Positions 1 to 6,437 of a stretch of DNA of 64,000 nucleotides are shown here, in pieces. Position numbers and translations under genes: made by a program. The stretch lies in NCBI GenBank assembly GCA_963710745.1, contig CAVQBP010000007.1:1-64000 (forward strand). The letters are read 5' to 3'. The notes beneath the pieces were generated by a model. That model saw only the letters and a list, made by a program, of their open reading frames with translations, did not search any database and was not told the origin of the DNA. This DNA is from CAVQBP01 sp963710745. GTDB lineage: Bacteria > Bacteroidota > Ignavibacteria > Ignavibacteriales > Ignavibacteriaceae. Numbering within the stretch: position 1 is the stretch's first letter; every line of letters starts with the position of its first letter.

Positions 1-175
1 GGTTTTAAGGGACTATCAATTTTCATATTGGTAAAAATATTTGAATTGAACAATTAAAATATTAAGATTCAATTTTGTAAGGAAAATTTGATTTGACATT
101 ATTAAATTATTCATTAATATTATTTTATAAAAACATCAAGAACTTAATTCAGAATTATTTATATTTAAATACAAA

Positions 176-559
176 ATGCTACTCAAATTGAAAAATATCG
201 AAAGATTTATTGTTGTAGGCGACAGATTATTAATTAGACCGGAAGAAGATGCGGCTAAAACATCATCAGGCTTATATTTGCCCGCCGGAGTTGCCGAGAA
301 AGAAAAGATTCAAAGTGGTTATGTGATAAAAGCGGGACCTGGTTATCCTCTTCCTGCAGATGTCGAAGAGGAACCATGGAAAGAATCCAAGGAGAAGGTT
401 AAATACATTCCTTTGCAGGCAAAAGAAGGAGACCTCGCAATCTTCCTTCGTAAAGAAGCTTTTGAGATTGAGTTTGAAAGAGAAAAATTCTTAATAGTTT
501 CACAATCTGCAGTACTTCTTTTAATCAGAAATGATGATTTTGGACTTCAGAATTTATAA
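176..559 (+). CDS. GroES-family co-chaperonin, long form
   Basis: A 127-residue Cpn10-like protein. The N-terminal part carries the GroES beta-barrel signature (VVGDRLLIRPEED, then TSSGLYLPAG in the mobile-loop position), followed by KIQSGYVIKAGPG and a C-terminal EGDLAIFLRKEAFEIEFE segment. It is about 30 residues longer than classical GroES because of an acidic/basic insert around residues 58-85 (PADVEEEPWKESKEK region). Long variants of this type, usually annotated 'co-chaperone GroES family protein', are common in Bacteroidota beside a separate classical groES. No groEL follows and I see no CIRCE operator upstream, so it is probably not the main heat-shock GroES. Its partner is unknown. 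The ATG at 176 has no clear Shine-Dalgarno sequence. Confidence 0.85.
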   Translation: MLLKLKNIERFIVVGDRLLIRPEEDAAKTSSGLYLPAGVAEKEKIQSGYVIKAGPGYPLPADVEEEPWKESKEKVKYIPLQAKEGDLAIFLRKEAFEIEFEREKFLIVSQSAVLLLIRNDDFGLQNL

Positions 560-811
560 GAAGAATAAGATTTTATTAAGAAGATATTTCAGCCTCCAGC
601 TTTTATCACCGATACTGCCGTAATCAAACTCTTCTTCGGAAGCTAAATTCGTTTGATGATTTTCATAATTATCTTTAACTTCAAAATCATCATACGCTGC
701 TTGAATATATAACTCCAATGTTTTAAGATTTTCATTTCCAGCAACAGGTAATCTTAAATCATGGCAGGCTTCAAGCAGTTCTTCTCTTTGTTGAATTTTA
801 TTTCCTTCCAT
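554..811 (-). CDS. small hypothetical protein
   Basis: An 85-residue, acidic and fairly hydrophilic open frame that I do not recognise. It reads MEGNKIQQREELLEACHDLR at the start and ends KYLLNKILFFL. It follows the X-like pilin gene on the same strand after about 30 bp and overlaps the end of the groES-like gene tail to tail by 6 bp, so it could be the last gene of the pilin-like operon. AAGAGA about 7 nt before the ATG is a weak ribosome binding site. No membrane segment or known motif is visible. It could also be a chance frame. Confidence 0.5.
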   Translation of the reverse strand: MEGNKIQQREELLEACHDLRLPVAGNENLKTLELYIQAAYDDFEVKDNYENHQTNLASEEEFDYGSIGDKSWRLKYLLNKILFFL

Positions 812-842
812 AATTTATCTCTTAAATTATTTGTTAAATTTA

Positions 843-1856
843 TCATTCCCACCAGCTTAGTATCTCAAATCTCGAAGATTTCAAATTTAATTTTGCATTG
901 TTTATTGCCTGACTACTATACAGCAATGATGCATTTCCGGCAGCTTTAATATCTACACTAGTTCCCACACAAATTGTACTGCCATAAATAGTACCCTGTC
1001 CAACAATATCAGTTTGTATTGAAGATTGGCCGTACACTATAATTATACCTCTGAAAGTAAACTGACCGCTTAAAGTCAGATTCCCGTTAACTACCATTAT
1101 TCCGTCGCCGGACATTGTTCCTGAAAAATGAACATCTCCATCAGCATGAATAACTTTAGGATCAGAAGGAGTTCCTAAGGAAGTACCTGAGGAATAAGTC
1201 CCGCTGGGAAGAGTTATATCAGCGGCAAAAATTATATTTTCGGTTAATGCAAGCCAGTCAGTTGTGTCGTTGATTGTCCTTACACTTGGAGATCCGCCGG
1301 CACCGTCAATCCGGTTAATTTTTGGTTTTATATTATCAACCACATAAGAACTGTCGGATGGATTATCAACTCCAAATCCTGGTATTGGGGGATTAGGCCC
1401 CGAACTTCCATCCGTATTATAATCATTCCCATCTACGGATACATTATTACCGCTCATTTTTAAATTAAGATTGTTTGAAGAAACATATATAGCGGCATTA
1501 ATTTTTGGCATAGTAATAGGTTCTCTTTTTGCTGTTACCACACTTGTATGTGTAACTCCTTGATATCTGGCAGCCGACCTAATAACTAACGCCGAATCCG
1601 GTCCATAGATAAGTATATCATATACTCCGTTTAGAAGAGCATTGTCATCAAAAGAACCTTTCAGACTTTTATCCCGTCTTAATTTCTCAAGGTATATTTC
1701 AACACCGGAATTTGATATTAATCTTGCCTGTGTTTGTTTGTAAAAATCTACTGTAGTTTCTACTTCGGTAGTTGCATTAGCATTTAAATTTAATATTAAC
1801 ATCGTCAAAATTGCCGCAGCCCCCATTACAAGAATTAAAGTTCCTTTTCCTAACAT
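843..1856 (-). CDS. PilX-like minor pilin / pseudopilin, cassette 1
   Basis: A 337-residue protein with one N-terminal hydrophobic helix (about residues 4-26) directly after a very short cytoplasmic head (MLGKG), then an extracellular domain. The segment ARLISNSGVEIYLEKLRRDK (about 45-64) matches the post-helix region of PilX-type minor pilins, where a Ser/Ala-Gly-hydrophobic-Glu pattern is conserved. The C-terminal half looks like a beta-rich region with many Gly, Ser and Asn residues and ends in FEILSWWE. Third gene of a V-W-X cassette with 27 bp to the W-like gene. Its closest relative in the window is the gene at 3127-4485. No Gly|Phe-x3-Glu prepilin peptidase site is present. Probably a membrane-anchored component of a type IV pilus-like or type II secretion-like fibre (inference). 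Confidence 0.7.
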   Translation of the reverse strand: MLGKGTLILVMGAAAILTMLILNLNANATTEVETTVDFYKQTQARLISNSGVEIYLEKLRRDKSLKGSFDDNALLNGVYDILIYGPDSALVIRSAARYQGVTHTSVVTAKREPITMPKINAAIYVSSNNLNLKMSGNNVSVDGNDYNTDGSSGPNPPIPGFGVDNPSDSSYVVDNIKPKINRIDGAGGSPSVRTINDTTDWLALTENIIFAADITLPSGTYSSGTSLGTPSDPKVIHADGDVHFSGTMSGDGIMVVNGNLTLSGQFTFRGIIIVYGQSSIQTDIVGQGTIYGSTICVGTSVDIKAAGNASLLYSSQAINNAKLNLKSSRFEILSWWE

Positions 1857-1883
1857 ATATACCTCGGAAATTTCTTCGAAAAA

Positions 1884-2438
1884 TTAATAATTAATATTTC
1901 TTGGGTTAACATTCATTTCCCAATATGTAAACGGGTATTTACCATCTACAGGTTCAGTCGTTTCTATCCACATTTCAACGTTTATATACTTAATACTGTC
2001 TAAAACAGAAGTTATATTACCGGACATATTTCTGTAGCTGAAATTTAATTTTGTTAATCCCAAAGAAGGTCCTTTCGACGTATCACCGTTAACAACTCTG
2101 TACAAAACGATATCATGAGGATTTTCAGTACCTACAGACTCGGTTGAATCACCTACTAAGTAGGTAAGCTGGTCAGCTGTTCCATTTGAATCTATATCTC
2201 CATAGAAGGAAAATTCAGTTGGCTGGGCTATTGCAATTGCAGTTCCTTTATAATTATAACCGACCTTTCTCAAATCATTATTTACTATTTCAGCAAGGGT
2301 CTTTGCATTTTGTTGTAACCTTAGATCAGCATTGGATGCAAACCGTTTTTGGGAAGAATAAATATAGATATTAACCATTATAAGCAGTACAATTCCGCCA
2401 ATGAAGGAAGCTCCAAGTAAATCTAATATCGTATCCAT
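1884..2438 (-). CDS. PilW-like minor pilin / pseudopilin, cassette 1
   Basis: A 184-residue protein with a hydrophobic helix at about residues 6-27 beginning right at the N-terminus (MDTILDLLGASFIGGIVLLI). The sequence AEIVNNDLRKVGYN at about 49-62 is the typical PilW/GspJ pattern of 'hydrophobic-x2-D-L-R-x-x-G-Y'. The remainder is a predicted beta domain containing DIDSNGTADQLTYLV and TYWEMNV near the C-terminus. It lies 10 bp after the V-like gene and 27 bp before the X-like gene, so the three are surely cotranscribed. It is a paralogue of 4498-5091, which shares the DLRK-x-GY/DFRK-IGY motif and the 'RVVNG' segment. There is no canonical prepilin cleavage site. Confidence 0.7.
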   Translation of the reverse strand: MDTILDLLGASFIGGIVLLIMVNIYIYSSQKRFASNADLRLQQNAKTLAEIVNNDLRKVGYNYKGTAIAIAQPTEFSFYGDIDSNGTADQLTYLVGDSTESVGTENPHDIVLYRVVNGDTSKGPSLGLTKLNFSYRNMSGNITSVLDSIKYINVEMWIETTEPVDGKYPFTYWEMNVNPRNINY

Positions 2439-2448
2439 ACTATTTCTC

Positions 2449-2931
2449 TTATTTTAATGTAAAAATAAACGAAAGTAATACAGGCTCTCTCATATATGGA
2501 CTGGTTACTGTTACTGTAACTTTCTTATAAAAAGTTTGTGTCGAACTTACCTGATCTGGAACATCTCCATTAACATATTGGACCAGGCAATCAACATGAT
2601 AATTCTCAGCATGAGGAGCACTTACAATTTTGACATAACCATTAAAATCATCAATATCATCAAAATCCTTATAAGCTTCTCCTGTTTCCGGACCCAAAGA
2701 ATCTGCTTGAGTTAAACTGTTGGGATTAGTTGTAGGAAAGGGTTTGGTTGTTTCATCAAAACTTTTTCCTTTAATTTCTTCTATTAAATCATCAGCTAAA
2801 GAAAAAGCTGTTAAAGCAACTTTTGTTTCAATTTCAACACTTGAAGTTTCAAGAATCGATGAATTGAAATTCAGTGACGAAAGCGCTAAAATAATTAGTG
2901 CTCCCATCGATAGCAGGGAGTTGGAATTCAT
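2449..2931 (-). CDS. PilV-like minor pilin / pseudopilin, cassette 1
   Basis: A 160-residue protein with N-terminal hydrophobic helix MNSNSLLSMGALIILALSSL, followed by FSLADDLIEEIKGKSFDE at about 43-60. This 'A-x-L-I-E-E-I-x-x-K-x-F-D' pattern is the hallmark of PilV/GspI-type minor pilins. The rest is a small beta domain with YKDFDDIDDFNGYVKI, matched by CNDFDDFGALDTNI in the paralogue at 5109-5591. First gene of cassette 1, with GGAG 9 nt before the ATG and a sigma-54-like promoter about 40 nt upstream. It lacks the classical Gly|Phe/Met and Glu+5 residues. Confidence 0.7.
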   Translation of the reverse strand: MNSNSLLSMGALIILALSSLNFNSSILETSSVEIETKVALTAFSLADDLIEEIKGKSFDETTKPFPTTNPNSLTQADSLGPETGEAYKDFDDIDDFNGYVKIVSAPHAENYHVDCLVQYVNGDVPDQVSSTQTFYKKVTVTVTSPYMREPVLLSFIFTLK

Positions 2932-2967
2932 TTTTATTTCTCCTTATAAGCACTCTAGAAGATCTTT

Positions 2968-2985
2968 TACAAAAAAAATGCCCTT
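2968..2985 (-). promoter_or_regulatory. sigma-54-like promoter of pilin cassette 1
   Basis: On the minus strand AAGGGCA is followed by eight T and then GT, giving GG-N10-GT. This is the sigma-54 -24/-12 spacing with the -24 half GGGCAT conserved and the -12 GC changed to GT. The predicted start point lies roughly 27 nt before the ATG at 2931. The same AAGGGCAT half-site occurs in front of cassette 2, which raises confidence. An rpoN gene is present in this window. Confidence 0.5.
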
Positions 2986-3073
2986 AAAAAGTAGTAGAAA
3001 TAGATAGGATTTGACGCATTATATATTGGATAAAAAAGCACACCGGTAATATTTACCTATATGGGTAATAAAA

Positions 3074-3100
3074 GAGAAGCTAACTGAATGTTAGCTTCTC
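3074..3100 (-). terminator. terminator of pilin cassette 2
   Basis: A perfect 11-bp stem, GAGAAGCTAAC with GTTAGCTTCTC around a 5-nt loop, followed on the minus strand by TTTTATT. It sits after the X-like gene of cassette 2 and before the promoter of cassette 1, so it separates the two cassettes into independent transcription units. Confidence 0.75.
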
Positions 3101-3126
3101 AAAAAAAGATCCTGATATATTTTATT

Positions 3127-4485
3127 TTATTGTTCCAACCAGGAAATTATTGTGGGCTTTTCTGTATGAGGATAATAAGGGGGTGCTAATTTGTCCCATA
3201 ATCTTTGATCATAACGGTATCTTTTGTAAAAACCGTGATTAGTAGATCCGCCGAAAGTTCCAACAGCCTGTCTTTTATTTTGAGTTATTCCGCCGAGCAG
3301 ATTTATATAATGGCTGTATGTCCGTGTATTATAATCTTCGGCACCGAAGCCCCCTTCCTGACAATAAATTGCAGCGTCAATATTTATTCCGTCAACATTA
3401 TTTGCATGATTATTAGTTATCATAACATTATCTTTAGCAACTATACCAAGCAAATCTGTTGAATTAGAATGTTGTAGAGGATCGGTTTTATAAACTATAT
3501 TATCATCCAAAAAGATATCTCCTTCACCTGCCACCGTATATTGTCCTTCTACGGTTCCCTTCAATCTCACATTCATGCCCTTAACATACAATACTCCATT
3601 GGGTGCAACATCAGAAAGATTGTAAGTCGTTTCTGGTTTTGAGTACCCCATTTTAACTATTACCTGGTTATTATTGAATGTAATATAAGCTGTATCGGGC
3701 ACTGTTTGGGCGGGAACATAAACTGGATGCCATGCAGTTCCTTCGGTATGCGCAGGTATTATGGTTTCAGAAAATGGTATATAGAATCCACCGAGTTGAG
3801 CTGCGGCTTTAATATCTGCTAATCCATCCAACGGCATTGGATTATTATATCCAGGATCAAATCCTCCTTTAAATACCGGGGCATCACTGTCAATACTATT
3901 TTTATAATCTTTTCTTTGAGTCTTATTAGTTGGATTCTGAGGTATTTGGCTGGGATAATCTTGATAATAGTCATAATAAACTAAATTTTTTGCAGTGGAA
4001 ACTGGACCCAGAAAAACAGGGTGGTTATACACATACATATAATCCTGGGTATGAAAAGGACCCCAGACAGTATCGTTAGGTGTCCACCAGATTGGAGGGC
4101 TTCCCGGTCCGTCATTCTCCATTGTTGAGAAATATGCATACCTTGAAAAAGAACCGCTCGAGAAAGTAACAACATCCTGGTGAGAAGCTCCTCTGTAAGT
4201 TCCGACGGATGTAATTACAATATTTGCCCCTCTTTGTATAGTAACGTTTATTTTCCCGCCGTTAAAATCAATATTATTAAATCCTGCGCTCCATGATTGA
4301 TTACGGAAAAATTCGGTTGTTGCCATATTTGCACCTGCAGAAGCACATTCATGGGCGACAGCATCAGAGTAATAGTCAATCATATTATCGGTTGCCTGCC
4401 CTGAAAGACTTACAAATCTTTGACCGAATACTAAAAAAATTAAACTGAAACCTAAAACTAATAAAAGAGATGCTTTACCGACCAT
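3127..4485 (-). CDS. PilX-like minor pilin / pseudopilin, cassette 2
   Basis: A 452-residue protein with the same plan as the gene at 843-1856: a short head (MVGKASLLLV), one hydrophobic helix to about residue 24, then AVAHECASAGANMATTEFFRN (about 43-63), which corresponds to the conserved region after the PilX helix. It has a longer, Gly/Asn/Tyr-rich extracellular domain and ends KPTIISWLEQ, matching the FEILSWWE end of its paralogue. Internal resemblance to the paralogue includes GTYRGASHQDVVTFSSG versus ARYQGVTHTSVVTAKRE. It starts 12 bp after the W-like gene. Probable function: surface-exposed minor pilin or adhesin-like tip subunit (inference). Confidence 0.7.
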   Translation of the reverse strand: MVGKASLLLVLGFSLIFLVFGQRFVSLSGQATDNMIDYYSDAVAHECASAGANMATTEFFRNQSWSAGFNNIDFNGGKINVTIQRGANIVITSVGTYRGASHQDVVTFSSGSFSRYAYFSTMENDGPGSPPIWWTPNDTVWGPFHTQDYMYVYNHPVFLGPVSTAKNLVYYDYYQDYPSQIPQNPTNKTQRKDYKNSIDSDAPVFKGGFDPGYNNPMPLDGLADIKAAAQLGGFYIPFSETIIPAHTEGTAWHPVYVPAQTVPDTAYITFNNNQVIVKMGYSKPETTYNLSDVAPNGVLYVKGMNVRLKGTVEGQYTVAGEGDIFLDDNIVYKTDPLQHSNSTDLLGIVAKDNVMITNNHANNVDGINIDAAIYCQEGGFGAEDYNTRTYSHYINLLGGITQNKRQAVGTFGGSTNHGFYKRYRYDQRLWDKLAPPYYPHTEKPTIISWLEQ

Positions 4486-4497
4486 GTTGGTCTCCTT

Positions 4498-5091
4498 TTA
4501 TCTTTTATGTAAATTTTTTGAAACTACTCTTATCTGTTTCCAGAAAGCCTGCGAGTATTTATTATCATAAGCGAACGGATCTTCGATCAATATATTTATT
4601 TCAATACTAGCAATAGTAGAAGGATCAACAACAGGACAACTTATTGTTCTGCCAAGATCGTCATAATAAACCAGTTTAAAATCTATAACATCTAAATTTG
4701 ATTCATTATTAACATTTCCGTTTACCACTCTATGTAAATATCTATCCCTGGGATTAGGTGTGGATGTTAATTCAGAAGTAGGGCCTAAAGAATAACGAAT
4801 TGAATCTAAAGTTCCTGCATTCTGTTCATCAGATAGGAAAGTAATACTGTTTGAATCTGCCTGGGTTATTGCAGAATCCTCTAATTGAGTTGCGTTGGTA
4901 CAATATCCTATTTTTCTAAAATCGAACTCTAAGATCCTAGCAACATTTGTCAGGTTTCTTTGTAAAGCAACATCCTGTCCGTTATTAATCATGTTTTGAG
5001 TAGCAGCATCATCCAGTCTCCAGAGAATTATTAATAGGATTCCGCCTATTATTATTGAACCTAAAATATCCAGTATTGTACTAAAGCCCAT
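4498..5091 (-). CDS. PilW-like minor pilin / pseudopilin, cassette 2
   Basis: A 197-residue protein with an N-terminal helix (MGFSTILDILGSIIIGGILL) and the PilW/GspJ motif VARILEFDFRKIGYC at about 50-64. It begins Met-Gly-Phe, the only one of the six to place Gly-Phe at the start, but the residue at +5 is Leu rather than Glu. The middle part (RVVNGNVNNESNLDVIDFKL) aligns with the cassette 1 paralogue. It lies 17 bp after the V-like gene and 12 bp before the X-like gene. Confidence 0.7.
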   Translation of the reverse strand: MGFSTILDILGSIIIGGILLIILWRLDDAATQNMINNGQDVALQRNLTNVARILEFDFRKIGYCTNATQLEDSAITQADSNSITFLSDEQNAGTLDSIRYSLGPTSELTSTPNPRDRYLHRVVNGNVNNESNLDVIDFKLVYYDDLGRTISCPVVDPSTIASIEINILIEDPFAYDNKYSQAFWKQIRVVSKNLHKR

Positions 5092-5108
5092 TTTATCAGC
5101 TTTCCAAT

Positions 5109-5591
5109 TTAAAATTTGAAATAACTAAATACGGATGATATTCTTATTGTATCAGGTGAAAATTCTGAAGTAACAGTTATGGTTAATTTTTTATTCCATG
5201 TGCGGTAATTAACATCAATATCGGGATTCTGAGGATTAATATATGATACTTTACCACGTACATTAAAAGTAGCAGACGGAAGATTTGTTATATTTGTATC
5301 CAGGGCACCGAAATCATCAAAATCGTTGCAGTCAGAAATCGTTTCGATTCCATCTAATCCTAAATTTGTTGATAATAAAGTTGAATCGGAAATTGCGACG
5401 GAAGTATTTTCGTCAAATTGCTTTCTGCTTGCTTCCTCGATATATGAAGTAGCCAGCGAAGTAGCCAGCACGCCAAACTTTGATGCTTGAACGGTTGTAT
5501 CGGTAGATAAAAAAGTACTGTTAACTCTTAATATCATAGCCGATAATAGTATTAGCGCTCCAATGGAGAGCATCATCTGACCTGTATTCAT
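5109..5591 (-). CDS. PilV-like minor pilin / pseudopilin, cassette 2
   Basis: A 160-residue protein, exactly the length of its cassette 1 paralogue. Its N-terminal helix is MNTGQMMLSIGALILLSAMI and the PilV/GspI-type segment SLATSYIEEASRKQFDEN lies at about 45-62. The start ATG is preceded by AAGGA. It is the first gene of cassette 2 and has a good sigma-54-like site about 140 nt upstream. The N-terminal helix is nearly repeated in the remnant at 6039-6161. Confidence 0.7.
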   Translation of the reverse strand: MNTGQMMLSIGALILLSAMILRVNSTFLSTDTTVQASKFGVLATSLATSYIEEASRKQFDENTSVAISDSTLLSTNLGLDGIETISDCNDFDDFGALDTNITNLPSATFNVRGKVSYINPQNPDIDVNYRTWNKKLTITVTSEFSPDTIRISSVFSYFKF

Positions 5592-5730
5592 ATAATATCC
5601 TTTTTATCTATAATTGAAGCAATATACCAGACTGAATATGTAATTTTATAAAAGTTAAAAACCGTGAATTCAGTATAAATATACTACATTTTATTTTTTC
5701 TAAATTCAGTCTTTTCAACACACTGCGATT

Positions 5731-5750
5731 TGCAAAAATTATGCCCTTTG
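5731..5750 (-). promoter_or_regulatory. sigma-54-like promoter of pilin cassette 2
   Basis: Read on the minus strand, the sequence is CAAAGGGCATAATTTTTGCA. It contains GG-N10-GC with TTGCA at -12 and GGGCA at -24, which fits the sigma-54 consensus in both halves and in spacing. The start point would be near 5720, giving a leader of about 130 nt before the ATG at 5591. A matching half-site at the same spacing precedes cassette 1. I found no obvious enhancer-binding inverted repeat. Confidence 0.6.
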
Positions 5751-5934
5751 CAAAATCTCTTATAATTAAATAATAATTTTTACGAAAGGTGGAAACAGGA
5801 AATGCGTTCGGTAATCTTTACTTATTGATTTTCGGGATGTCTAATATTGTAATATTTTACATAAAACTAACAATACCTGGCGATAATTAAAATGAAGTTG
5901 TTTTGGGGCATTCATAATGTAATTTCAGTCATTT

Positions 5935-6161
5935 CTATTCATACCAGGATATTATTTCAAACATACCTGTTCCCGGAAATGAAGGTGGTGGTTAATAAAA
6001 ATCTTTCATCATATCTATTTTTTTAATAAAACTGCTAATTACCTGGCCGGAACTTGAATTAAATGTTCAAACCGCACCACGGGTTTTATGTATAACTCCA
6101 CTATAAGTACAGACAATAATACTATTGCACCAATAGCTAAAAGAGATTCTCCCAAATCCAT
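5935..6161 (-). pseudogene. remnant of a third pilin-like cassette (V start fused to X end)
   Basis: A 40-codon frame at 6161-6039 begins MDLGESLLAIGAIVLLSVLI, which follows the N-terminal helix of the V-like proteins (MNTGQMMLSIGALILLSAMI) almost position for position, then loses similarity and stops. About 45 bp further on, a second in-frame stretch (5991-5935) ends GMFEIISWYE followed by a stop, matching the X-like C-terminus RFEILSWWE. The rest of V, all of W and most of X are missing. The simplest reading is a third V-W-X cassette reduced by an internal deletion. The short first frame could still be translated as a single-helix peptide. Confidence 0.6.
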
Positions 6162-6437
6162 AAATTTATCATTCTCAAATAATAATAGAATTTAAGTCTT
6201 ATAATTGAATTGGATATATGGATACTATAGCAGTGAAATATTTATTTCTTTACGTTGTTTCTAATTCAAATATTATGTTTGAAACCCGGTTATGGTGTAT
6301 CAAAATGAAAATTACATCAAAAAACGACATGTAAGTAAAAATACCTTGTAGTGCGATTACCAGAGCAATTTACAAGCTTTTTTACTATTTTTGTTAAAAA
6401 TTAAATTAAAGAAACAAAATTTGAAGGATTTTTTATT

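Larger units (their letters stand above)
5592..6437. other. 846-bp intergenic region: promoter and pilin remnants
   Basis: The divergent region between the pilin cassettes and aconitase. It holds a sigma-54-like promoter (5731-5750), a long AT-rich leader for cassette 2, and a decayed V/X pilin remnant (5935-6161). From 6162 to 6437 I see only AT-rich sequence without a convincing gene. The aconitase promoter must lie there. Confidence 0.6.

Noticed and set aside
1..175. CIRCE or other heat-shock operator before the groES-like gene.
   Set aside because: No TTAGCACTC-N9-GAGTGCTAA pattern is present; the region is plain AT-rich DNA.
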